Below are positions 1-4,990 of a DNA stretch of 5,053 bases, one piece after another. Source of the DNA: an uncultured Pseudanabaenaceae cyanobacterium. GTDB lineage: Bacteria > Cyanobacteriota > Cyanobacteriia > PCC-9006 > JAAUQQ01. A program made the position numbers and the translations under genes. The stretch is from contig CALLPZ010000217.1 in NCBI GenBank assembly GCA_938015405.1, positions 1 to 5,053 of the forward strand. Reading direction: 5' to 3'. Under the pieces are notes generated by a model. It was not told where the DNA came from. It made no database searches and saw nothing but the letters and a program-made list of their open reading frames with translations. Numbering within the stretch: the stretch's first letter is position 1; the number at the start of each line of letters is the position of its first letter.

Positions 1-1008
1 CACCCCAGCCTCGCCAGCCACCAATTGCAGGGCTGTTTTCCCCTGGCTCGTCTGGCTCAAAACCGCCAGCAACTGCTCGCGTTCTCCCTGGCGCCCATAC
101 AAACGATTCGGCCAGATCAATGCCCCTTTTTCATCCGCCTCTGCCAAGGCAAAGTCGGAGATTTGCTGAGTCGCTTGGAACTCGCGATCGCAACGACTCA
201 AATCCCCCAACAGCCCTCGCACAGACTGATAGCGCTCACTGGGGTCCTTCTTCAACAGCTTTAGGACAATGCGGCTAATCTGAGCCGGAATCGCCTGGCC
301 ATCGGCCAATTGAGCCACACTACTGGGCAACACCGGCTGACGTGCCATGTGGGAATGGATCACCTCTAAGGGATCTAACGCTCGGAACGGTACTGACCCA
401 GTGAGCAATTCATAGAGGATGACGCCGAGGGAATAGAAATCCGTGCGATAGTCCACGCCATGGCTGGTACGGCCCGTTTGCTCTGGGGAGATATAGCTCA
501 GATCCCTAGCCCAGGTTTTTGGTAAATCACCCGGCTGAAGGGTGGAGGCAATTTGAGCGGCACTGGAAAAATCAATCAGCCGAAGCTCCTGGGTTTCAGG
601 GTTCAGCATCAGGTTGGCTGGATTGAGGTCTTGGTGAAAAAGCTGGGCGCTATGGACCTGCTCTAGGACCTGGGCTAGCGCGATCGCCAGCCTTAGAAAT
701 GCCGACAGGGTTAACTGCCCCCCGTAATTCAGCTGCTGCAAAAGCTGACCGCCCCGATCCTCCAACAGCATCACGGGTTGATGGGCATCCCACTGGAGCG
801 ACTGGGGCGCGATCGCCCCTGGCAAATTCAACTCCTGTAACAGGGCATATTCCTGACAGAACCAAGCCACCTGCTCCGGGCTAGGGTCACTCTGCTTAAG
901 GGTTTTGAGGATTACAGTCGGGCCCTCATCAGACTGCCGCACCCGAAAAAACGTCGCGAGACCATTCTCGCCGATCGTCTCAATCAGTTGATAGTTTGCC
1001 AAAACCAC
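1..1008 (-). CDS. Multidomain Ser/Thr kinase (kinase + AAA-type ATPase, probably histidine kinase beyond the edge), N-terminal part
   Basis: This is a 336-codon N-terminal fragment that stays open to the window edge. Residues about 6-270 form a Hanks-type protein kinase. They include a degenerate glycine loop (GENGLATFF, 13-21), the ATP lysine K35 in VILK, a catalytic loop HQDLNPAN (H125, D127, N132), a metal motif DFS (D146), SPEQTGR (about 174-180) followed by VDYRTDFYSLG, and a family-typical HSHMARQP stretch. After DPSERYQS comes LYGRQGEREQLL (from about 303), which usually opens the predictor-like AAA ATPase domain, and the last residues GEAGV begin a Walker A loop. This order is diagnostic of the cyanobacterial kinase/ATPase/GAF/histidine-kinase signalling proteins, which usually exceed 1,500 residues; the later domains are inferred, not seen. 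No ATG lies in frame after the upstream stop at 1039-1041, so I chose GTG at 1006-1008; TTG at 1000-1002 is the alternative. HQD instead of HRD and DFS instead of DFG are departures from textbook kinases, but catalytic D and N are kept. Confidence 0.93.
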   Translation of the reverse strand, partial: MVLANYQLIETIGENGLATFFRVRQSDEGPTVILKTLKQSDPSPEQVAWFCQEYALLQELNLPGAIAPQSLQWDAHQPVMLLEDRGGQLLQQLNYGGQLTLSAFLRLAIALAQVLEQVHSAQLFHQDLNPANLMLNPETQELRLIDFSSAAQIASTLQPGDLPKTWARDLSYISPEQTGRTSHGVDYRTDFYSLGVILYELLTGSVPFRALDPLEVIHSHMARQPVLPSSVAQLADGQAIPAQISRIVLKLLKKDPSERYQSVRGLLGDLSRCDREFQATQQISDFALAEADEKGALIWPNRLYGRQGEREQLLAVLSQTSQGKTALQLVAGEAGV

Positions 1009-1312
1009 AGGAATTTTATCCAGCTCAACATGACAGACTCAGCAGCTGCCAGTTTTAGACTTCCCGTATACGCAAAGGGATTAGCGTAGATTTACGTTAT
1101 TTTCTGGGCGAAGGAGAAAAATCCCGTAATTACCGAATCCTAAATTCCACATAGGGATCACCGCCATAATACCTGGCGAGCCTGCTGCTAAGCTCGCAGC
1201 TAGCCACCGAATCTACGCCAAATCTTTGAGCGTCAGTCCCACGAGAGTCCAACGAGAGCAGTCCCGCAGAAAATCGTCCCTTCTAGGGCAGCCCCTTCAA
1301 TCTGAGCTTTTG
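1009..1312. other. Non-coding gap between the kinase and tetR genes
   Basis: No credible gene is visible on either strand. Because both flanking genes are on the minus strand, this stretch should hold the end of the tetR transcript and the promoter and 5' leader of the kinase gene. I see no convincing -35/-10 pair for the kinase. It contains a 9-bp inverted repeat (GCGTAGATT at 1084-1092 and its complement at 1210-1218), a short palindrome CGTATACG (1065-1072), a 6-bp stem GCGAGC/GCTCGC (1176-1181 and 1192-1197, 10-base loop) and two 11-bp tandem units at 1235-1256. On the minus strand a 4-bp hairpin (1278-1288) followed by TTTT (1273-1270) lies just after the tetR stop, too weak to call a terminator. 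Confidence 0.6.
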
Positions 1313-1864
1313 CTAAATGCCCTCACAGAGTTGCCCTGGCAAGCGTTTCAAGACTCGCTGAAATGGCTTTGGATCGTCCATGGCCCGGGCAATTAAGAGC
1401 GAGCCCTGAATCGCCATCAGCGCATCCTCGCCACGCTCCTTCGCTAAGGCCTCATCCACCCCCGCCTTAACCAATGCCAGGGCGATCGCTTCAATAAATT
1501 CAACCAGCCCTTGCTTCACGGCTTCATGCAAGTCATCCCGCACAGGTCCAAACGTCATCGTCCCCAGGATGCAGGGCTGACGGCCTTCGTCATAGAGCTG
1601 GGAGAGGCGATCGCACATCCCTTGCAATAGCTCCTGCACCTCCCCATCGTCCTGGCGCAGCGGCTGCAACACATTTTGCTCCAACCAATCCCCCGCATAG
1701 CCCAACGTCGCCAGCACCATTTCATCCTTTCCACCTGGAAAGTGGTGATACAAACTCGCCTTTCCCAAGCCCGTTGCCTTGGCAATATTGGCCAAGCTCA
1801 CCCCGTCATAGCCCTGCTCACGGAAGAGCTGAAACAACGCAGGCAGGTGAGTTTCACGAGACAT
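1313..1864 (-). CDS. TetR-family transcriptional repressor, LmrA/YxaF-like type
   Basis: This 183-residue protein has the usual TetR length. The N-terminal DNA-binding domain (about 5-50) contains the helix-turn-helix GYDGVSLANIAKATGLGKAS followed by the typical LYHHFPGGKDEM (38-49). The FPGGKDEM form and the downstream helix WLEQNVLQPLR suggest the LmrA/YxaF-like subgroup. The C-terminal helices (about 55-180) would bind a ligand and dimerise; they hold three cysteines, C84, C98 and C180. C98 lies in QPCILGTM, at a place where related TetR proteins often carry a Gly-Cys-Leu-Leu segment, so thiol sensing is conceivable but not shown. The start is ATG at 1862-1864 with no clear ribosome binding site. 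It is divergent to the VOC gene, 121 bp apart, with two operator-like sites between them, so autorepression and repression of the VOC-PNPOx pair are inferred. The effector cannot be read from the sequence. Confidence 0.9.
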   Translation of the reverse strand: MSRETHLPALFQLFREQGYDGVSLANIAKATGLGKASLYHHFPGGKDEMVLATLGYAGDWLEQNVLQPLRQDDGEVQELLQGMCDRLSQLYDEGRQPCILGTMTFGPVRDDLHEAVKQGLVEFIEAIALALVKAGVDEALAKERGEDALMAIQGSLLIARAMDDPKPFQRVLKRLPGQLCEGI

Positions 1865-1905
1865 AGGGCAACAGCAGTGACGGGTAACAATACGAAATTA
1901 TTGAC

Positions 1906-1911
1906 ATTGTA
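1906..1911 (-). promoter_or_regulatory. Possible -10 element for tetR transcription
   Basis: Read on the minus strand this is TACAAT, five of six matches to the -10 consensus. Transcription would begin near 1899, about 34 nt before the tetR ATG. No good -35 is present; the best is AAAACA (1935-1930, spacer 18, three of six). It abuts the plus-strand -35 hexamer, sharing base 1906, so polymerase could not occupy both promoters at once. Confidence 0.4.
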
Positions 1912-1924
1912 CCGTTCGTTCGGT
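1911..1924. promoter_or_regulatory. Operator-like site 1 (probable TetR box)
   Basis: The core ACCGTTCGTTCGGT has complementary outer arms (ACCG/CGGT) and is palindromic at 10 of 14 positions. It fills the spacer of the plus-strand promoter and reaches the first base of its -10 hexamer; on the other strand it lies directly upstream of the tetR -10 candidate. The surrounding 20 bp (1907-1926) recur at 1934-1953 with one mismatch. A bound repressor here would block both promoters. Assignment to the adjacent TetR protein is inferred from position. Confidence 0.72.
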
Positions 1925-1937
1925 CTAATTGTTTTGT

Positions 1938-1951
1938 ACCGATCGTTCGGT
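1938..1951. promoter_or_regulatory. Operator-like site 2 (probable TetR box)
   Basis: The core ACCGATCGTTCGGT is palindromic at 12 of 14 positions, better than site 1. Its centre is 27 bp from that of site 1, about two and a half helical turns. It begins just after the predicted start of the VOC transcript, a classic place for a repressor to block elongation or promoter escape. The flanking TTGT and CT are shared with site 1. Confidence 0.72.
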
Positions 1952-1971
1952 CTCAGCCTCACCACCTCACC

Positions 1972-1975
1972 GGAG
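1972..1975 (+). promoter_or_regulatory. Candidate ribosome binding site for the VOC gene
   Basis: GGAG lies 10 bases before the ATG at 1986-1988. It supports that start over the in-frame TTG/ATG-type codons further upstream, of which the one at 1929 lies within the promoter, before the expected transcript start. It is one of the few Shine-Dalgarno-like sequences in the window. Confidence 0.4.
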
Positions 1976-1985
1976 CTCTCCCACC

Positions 1986-2384
1986 ATGGCTAAAACCCAA
2001 GGCATCCATCACCTCGGCCTCACCGTTCCCGACCTCACCGCCACCCGTGACTTTTTCATCAATATCCTCGGCTTCCAGCAAGTCGGTGAAAAGCCCGACT
2101 ACCCAGCTATCTTCGTCTCCGATGGCACCATCATGTTGACGCTGTGGCAGGCTGTGGACCCCGCCCAAGCCAGCCCCTTCAACCGCAAAACCAACGTTGG
2201 CCTGCACCATTTCGCCCTCAAAGTGGAGAGCCTAGAGACCCTAAAATCGCTTCACACCACCTTGGGCAACACCGATGGAGTCGAGATTGAGTTTCCACCA
2301 GAGCCCTTGGGCCAAGGCCCAGCCCATCACATGATGCTGGCGATTCCCGGTGGCATTCGTATGGAGCTCTTTGCAAAATCCTGA
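1986..2384 (+). CDS. VOC-superfamily (glyoxalase/FosA-fold) protein
   Basis: The 132-residue product shows two beta-alpha-beta-beta-beta modules. Module one opens with IHHLGLTVPDLTATRDFF and module two with GLHHFALKVESLETL, and module two ends in GGIRMELFA. By alignment with the FosA pattern, H9, H75 and E127 would be the three metal ligands. The fourth ligand position of glyoxalase I, in IMLTLW (49-54), has threonine or hydrophobic residues, and I see no FosA-like potassium loop, so neither glyoxalase I nor fosfomycin resistance is supported. The substrate is unknown; a cytoplasmic metal-dependent lyase, isomerase or thiol transferase acting on a reactive small molecule is the family-level expectation. 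The start MAKTQG is set by the start of homology and a GGAG upstream; the in-frame codon at 1929 would add 19 non-homologous residues encoded by operator and promoter DNA. It is probably the first gene of a TetR-controlled pair with the PNPOx-like gene 101 bp downstream. Confidence 0.9.
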   Translation: MAKTQGIHHLGLTVPDLTATRDFFINILGFQQVGEKPDYPAIFVSDGTIMLTLWQAVDPAQASPFNRKTNVGLHHFALKVESLETLKSLHTTLGNTDGVEIEFPPEPLGQGPAHHMMLAIPGGIRMELFAKS

Positions 2385-2409
2385 AGTTCCCTGACTCCTT
2401 CCGAACACT

Positions 2410-2444
2410 GGCTCAATTGGGCTGACCTTCATTCCTGTTGAGCC
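2410..2444 (+). other. Inverted repeat between the VOC and PNPOx-like genes
   Basis: GGCTCAA (2410-2416) pairs perfectly with TTGAGCC (2438-2444) across a 21-base loop, and a CTTTT stretch follows at 2449-2453 after a short gap. It could be a weak terminator or attenuator after the VOC gene, or an RNA processing structure. The long loop and interrupted T-run make it a poor intrinsic terminator, and chance is possible. Confidence 0.25.
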
Positions 2445-2485
2445 TACAACTTTTATTCCTGGCAACATCCCTGACAACACATCCC

Positions 2486-3451
2486 ATGGCAACTCCTGGC
2501 TGGCCCCATCCCGAATCCCCCTTCCACCCCGGTGAAATCGCCGTTCAAGCTCGCCTGGGCGTCGCAGATAAAATCGATCAGCAAGCGCGGCGCATGATTC
2601 GGGACTTTATGCCGGAACAGCATCGCCAGTTCTTTGCCAAACTGCCCTACGCCATTGTCGGGAGTCTGGACGATCGCCAACAACCCTGGGCCTCCATCCT
2701 CCTTGGCAAGCCAGGCTTCCTCTCCTCTCCTAATGAGCATCACCTCAGCGTCAAAGCTCAGCCCCTCTTCGGTGATCCACTCGCTCAAAACCTCGCTCCA
2801 GGCGTAGACATTGGCCTACTGGGCATTGAGCTCCCTACCCGCCGCCGCAATCGTCTCAATGGTGTTGTTACTGCAACCTCTCAAGACGGCTTCGATATTC
2901 GTGTTGTCCAAAGCTTTGGCAACTGCCCCCAGTACATTCAAACCCGAACAGCCCAGTGGGCTGACTTCGACCCCGTCGCTCCCAAGCCCGTTCAAGCCAT
3001 CACTCAGCTCAGCGCGGCAGACCACAGCCTGATTAAAAAGACAGATACCTTCTTTATCGCCACTGCTTACCAAGGCGATGATGCTGGAAAAGCCAGCGGC
3101 GTTGACGTTTCCCATCGCGGCGGCAAGCCTGGCTTTGTCCGCGTTGACGCCGATGGCAGCCTCACTATCCCAGACTTTTCTGGCAATCTCATTTTCAATA
3201 CCCTGGGCAATCTTGAACTCAATCCCAAAGCTGGGCTGCTCTTTCTAGACTTTGACCAGGGCGATCTGCTCTACCTCACGGGCAATGCTGACGTCATTTG
3301 GGATGGGCCTGAGGTGGAAGCCTATGCAGGGGCAGAGCGGCTGCTACGCTTCCGGCTCATCCAGGGCTATCGAGTGCAAGGTAGCCTGCCGACCCCTTGG
3401 TCAGAGCCCGAGTTTTCACCTTTTCTAGACAAGACTGGTAGCTGGTCCTAG
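2486..3451 (+). CDS. Two-domain pyridoxamine 5'-phosphate oxidase-like (predicted flavin-binding) protein
   Basis: From ATG 2486 the product has 321 residues. After an N-terminal WPHPESPFHPGE and a helical RRMIRDFMPEQHRQFF stretch, the first split-barrel domain (about 46-150) contains LPYAIVGSLDDRQQPWASIL, GLLGIELPTRRRNRLNG (110-126) and the family hallmark SFGNCPQYIQ (143-152). The second domain (about 180-295) contains DTFFIATAYQ, DVSHRGGKPGFV, IPDFSGNLIFNTLGNL and DLLYLTGNADVIWDG. Such proteins are annotated as PNPOx-family flavin-nucleotide-binding proteins; similar modules also occur fused to FNR/2Fe-2S reductases, but none follows here, so it would need a separate reductant. Flavin, F420 or heme cannot be told apart by eye. 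A TTG at 2438 would add 16 residues but lies inside an inverted repeat, and neither start has a ribosome binding site; homologues, as I recall them, begin near the HPGE segment, so I prefer ATG. Co-transcription with the VOC gene is likely. Confidence 0.9.
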   Translation: MATPGWPHPESPFHPGEIAVQARLGVADKIDQQARRMIRDFMPEQHRQFFAKLPYAIVGSLDDRQQPWASILLGKPGFLSSPNEHHLSVKAQPLFGDPLAQNLAPGVDIGLLGIELPTRRRNRLNGVVTATSQDGFDIRVVQSFGNCPQYIQTRTAQWADFDPVAPKPVQAITQLSAADHSLIKKTDTFFIATAYQGDDAGKASGVDVSHRGGKPGFVRVDADGSLTIPDFSGNLIFNTLGNLELNPKAGLLFLDFDQGDLLYLTGNADVIWDGPEVEAYAGAERLLRFRLIQGYRVQGSLPTPWSEPEFSPFLDKTGSWS

Positions 3452-3452
3452 G

Positions 3453-4166
3453 CTAGTTTTCGCTTTGGCCAAAGGGCTTCCACTGTCCTGGCGGTGGCGT
3501 CAAAAATTCATAGGCGCCCGCTGCTTGCCCCGGCTTCGCCGTCACCACAATGTCAAAGGACAAGGAGACCCGCTCCAGCTCCGTATGGTTGACCGACACG
3601 GCATGCTGCCGCTTCGAGGGAAAAACCACTAACCGTCCCTCCGTCGGTTCATACACCGCTTGGTCCTGATTAAAGGCATTCCAACTGGCGATGATATTGG
3701 TGTTCTCGCTACCCAGGCCAGGGCTGACTTCATTGGGGCGAGAGTTATCGAAAAAGATCAGGCAACCCGCCTCATCACTGCCGGAGTTCGGCACCGAGAC
3801 ATAGTAGACCGCGCTGATGTGGGAGGTGTTATGACAATGGACGCCAACCTCTTGTCCCGGCTGGGAGACCACGGGCCAGGCTCGCTGGATATAGAGATCG
3901 ATTTGCGCCAGGTCAATGCCTAGCTCGGTCAGGTATTGCAAGACATGGGTTTCGACTTGGGCAACAACCCAGCTAAAGCGTGGGTCCAGATGGACCTGCT
4001 CGACGCCGTGCAGATCCCCGGTCCAGGCCATTTCGGGAAAGTGGCGCGGCGCGGAGCCCTGGGCTTTCATGTCATAGACGGCTTCGAGAAGCGCAGCTTT
4101 TTGAGCCTGGGCATCGGGTAAATCCTCGAAGTAGACGGCGAGGGGGAAGTGGGTCTCGATGGGCAT
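3453..4166 (-). CDS. Putative 2OG-Fe(II) oxygenase (TIGR02466 / 2OG-FeII_Oxy_5 type)
   Basis: This 237-residue protein starts with FPLAVYFEDLPD, the usual opening of this family, which supports the ATG at 4164-4166. The core double-stranded beta-helix (about 90-208) shows IQRAWPVVSQPGQEVGVHCHNTSHISAVYYV in pieces: H110 and H112 as proximal metal ligands, then the family Ser-x-x-Tyr-Tyr strand. It continues with GCLIFFDNSRP, GRLVVFPSKRQHAV with distal H188, and ERVSLSFDI with R199 eleven residues later, the expected 2-oxoglutarate-binding arginine. HxH replaces the commoner HxD, which I believe is normal for this family. The predicted reaction is Fe(II)- and 2-oxoglutarate-dependent hydroxylation of an unknown substrate in the cytoplasm. 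It lies 47 bp downstream of the peroxiredoxin-like gene and is probably in the same transcript. Its leader lacks a Shine-Dalgarno sequence and instead carries an all-pyrimidine tract. Its stop is one base from that of the opposing PNPOx-like gene. Confidence 0.87.
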   Translation of the reverse strand: MPIETHFPLAVYFEDLPDAQAQKAALLEAVYDMKAQGSAPRHFPEMAWTGDLHGVEQVHLDPRFSWVVAQVETHVLQYLTELGIDLAQIDLYIQRAWPVVSQPGQEVGVHCHNTSHISAVYYVSVPNSGSDEAGCLIFFDNSRPNEVSPGLGSENTNIIASWNAFNQDQAVYEPTEGRLVVFPSKRQHAVSVNHTELERVSLSFDIVVTAKPGQAAGAYEFLTPPPGQWKPFGQSEN

Positions 4167-4171
4167 AGGTT

Positions 4172-4192
4172 GGGAAAGGAGAAGGGGAAGAA
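4172..4192 (-). promoter_or_regulatory. All-pyrimidine tract in the leader of the 2OG-oxygenase gene
   Basis: On the coding strand 21 consecutive bases are C or T, ending 5 bases before the ATG. It occupies most of the 47-bp gap after the peroxiredoxin-like gene. Pyrimidine-rich leaders can recruit ribosomal protein S1 where no Shine-Dalgarno exists; that role is inferred here. Confidence 0.3.
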
Positions 4193-4213
4193 TCTGCGAT
4201 GCGTTTAGGTCTC

Positions 4214-4990
4214 CTACAGGGTCTCTATGAAGGCTAGGGGGTTGGCCATGTTTTTGGCGAAGCCGAGGATGCCGCTATCGCGGTGTTCATACAACATTTG
4301 CTCTCCCTCAATCACAAATGTCCCGCCGCGCTGGGTCAAGAAGTCACCTTTTGGCACATAGGTCTCCCAGTGGCCCAGGCTTTCCCCCATATTCCGCAAC
4401 CGCAATGTCGCTAGCTCAAAGGGTCGCTGGAAGCCCTTACCTCCGGCAAATTTGAACGTTTCACCTTTGATGGCGGGTAGGGCTCCGGTTTTCACCACTT
4501 CGTCATCGGCAATCAGCTGGGGGGCAGCGCGATCGCCTAGATACCCACGAAAGACTTCCTTCAACGTCCCCGGACTGCCAATGCCCGCACACATCAACAG
4601 CAAATTCAGCCAGCCATTGGCACTATCCGAGCCCCCCGGCAGCTTCAAGCCCAGTCCCTCGTACAGGCCCAGTTGCTTATGCAGTTCTGCTGTGGGATCG
4701 ATAAATAGCTGCTCGGTAGGAAAGCCCGTGTAGTCGCAGAAGCGTTGGCCTGCCGCGCGATCGCCAATGCCAACTGCCCTCAATGCAAAGCCCGCTGGGG
4801 GAGCTTCAAACCAGCCACCCCGCTTCAACCACCAGGCATATTCCAAGGGGTCAAAGTCACCGAAGTGAGGCAGGACCAGCATTAATGTTTTGCCCGCTTC
4901 ACAGCTGGACAGAATTGGCAGCTGCGCCCCATCACTCACCCGCTCACCCTGGGCCTGGCTCAAAATCTCGAAAGAGGACATAGCAAACAT
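4214..4990 (-). CDS. Peroxiredoxin-like (AhpC/TSA-related, PRXL2/AAED1-type) protein lacking the peroxidatic Cys motif
   Basis: The 258-residue product has a thioredoxin-fold beginning (about 20-100): TLMLVLPHFGDFDPLEYAWW (35-54), then LRAVGIGDRAAGQRFCDYTGF and LFIDPTAELHKQLGLY. The second half contains AGIGSPGTLKEVFRGYLGDR (135-154), GFQRPFELATLRLRN (186-200), LTQRGGTFVI and YEHRDSGILGFAKNM. This pattern matches the AhpC/TSA-like family I know from cyanobacteria and plant chloroplasts, and the length is right. Where related peroxiredoxin-like proteins have a CxxC or similar, residues 44-47 are GDFD; the only cysteines are C30, C85 and C134. Peroxidase activity by the usual mechanism is therefore unlikely, although C85 in RFCDYTGF might act. 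The location is probably cytoplasmic, as no signal peptide is seen. The start is ATG 4988-4990; a second ATG at 4979-4981 (residue 4) is equally possible and neither has a clear ribosome binding site. It is the probable first gene of a pair with the 2OG oxygenase. Confidence 0.85.
   Translation of the reverse strand: MFAMSSFEILSQAQGERVSDGAQLPILSSCEAGKTLMLVLPHFGDFDPLEYAWWLKRGGWFEAPPAGFALRAVGIGDRAAGQRFCDYTGFPTEQLFIDPTAELHKQLGLYEGLGLKLPGGSDSANGWLNLLLMCAGIGSPGTLKEVFRGYLGDRAAPQLIADDEVVKTGALPAIKGETFKFAGGKGFQRPFELATLRLRNMGESLGHWETYVPKGDFLTQRGGTFVIEGEQMLYEHRDSGILGFAKNMANPLAFIETL

Larger units (their letters stand above)
1901..1929 (+). promoter_or_regulatory. Near-consensus sigma70-type promoter for the VOC-PNPOx genes
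   Basis: The -35 hexamer TTGACA (1901-1906) is a perfect consensus match. A 17-bp spacer leads to TCTAAT (1924-1929), five of six matches to TATAAT. Transcription would start near 1936, giving a leader of about 50 nt before the ATG at 1986. A promoter this strong next to a TetR gene, with an operator-like site inside the spacer, fits a gene pair that is silent until derepressed. Confidence 0.75.
184..4764. repeat. Seven HIP1 octamers (GCGATCGC) dispersed in the window
   Basis: Perfect copies are at 184-191, 680-687, 809-816, 1482-1489, 1607-1614, 4529-4536 and 4757-4764. Random expectation for an 8-mer in this length is well below one. HIP1 is a recognised signature of many cyanobacterial genomes. 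All seven lie inside coding regions: three in the kinase, two in tetR and two in the peroxiredoxin-like gene, and none between 1615 and 4528. Confidence 0.95.

Noticed and set aside
25..884. Plus- and minus-strand short frames inside the kinase region
   Set aside because: The minus-strand kinase frame is uninterrupted and full of family motifs across the same bases.
1176..1197. Terminator or small RNA formed by the GCGAGC/GCTCGC stem
   Set aside because: A 6-bp stem with a 10-base loop, no T-run and no promoter is too little to call.
1270..1288. Terminator for tetR (CCCT/AGGG hairpin followed by TTTT on the minus strand)
   Set aside because: The stem is only 4 bp and the T-run is separated from it by several bases.
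1929..1985. N-terminal extension of the VOC protein from an ATG-like codon at 1929
   Set aside because: The extra 19 residues are encoded by the -10 region and operator 2 and look unlike any VOC start; transcription is predicted to begin downstream of that codon.
1986..2384. Calling the VOC protein glyoxalase I or a fosfomycin-resistance enzyme
   Set aside because: Only three of the four glyoxalase I ligands can be matched, and the FosA potassium-binding loop is not apparent.
1959..2492. Minus-strand open frames opposite the VOC gene and the following gap
   Set aside because: They are antisense shadows with no recognisable motifs, overlapping a well-supported gene.
2453..3115. Minus-strand frames and a second plus-strand frame within the PNPOx-like gene
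   Set aside because: No motifs, and they conflict with a clear 321-residue family match.
3660..4168. Plus-strand open frames opposite the 2OG-oxygenase gene
   Set aside because: Low-complexity or motif-free products that mirror conserved codons of the real gene.
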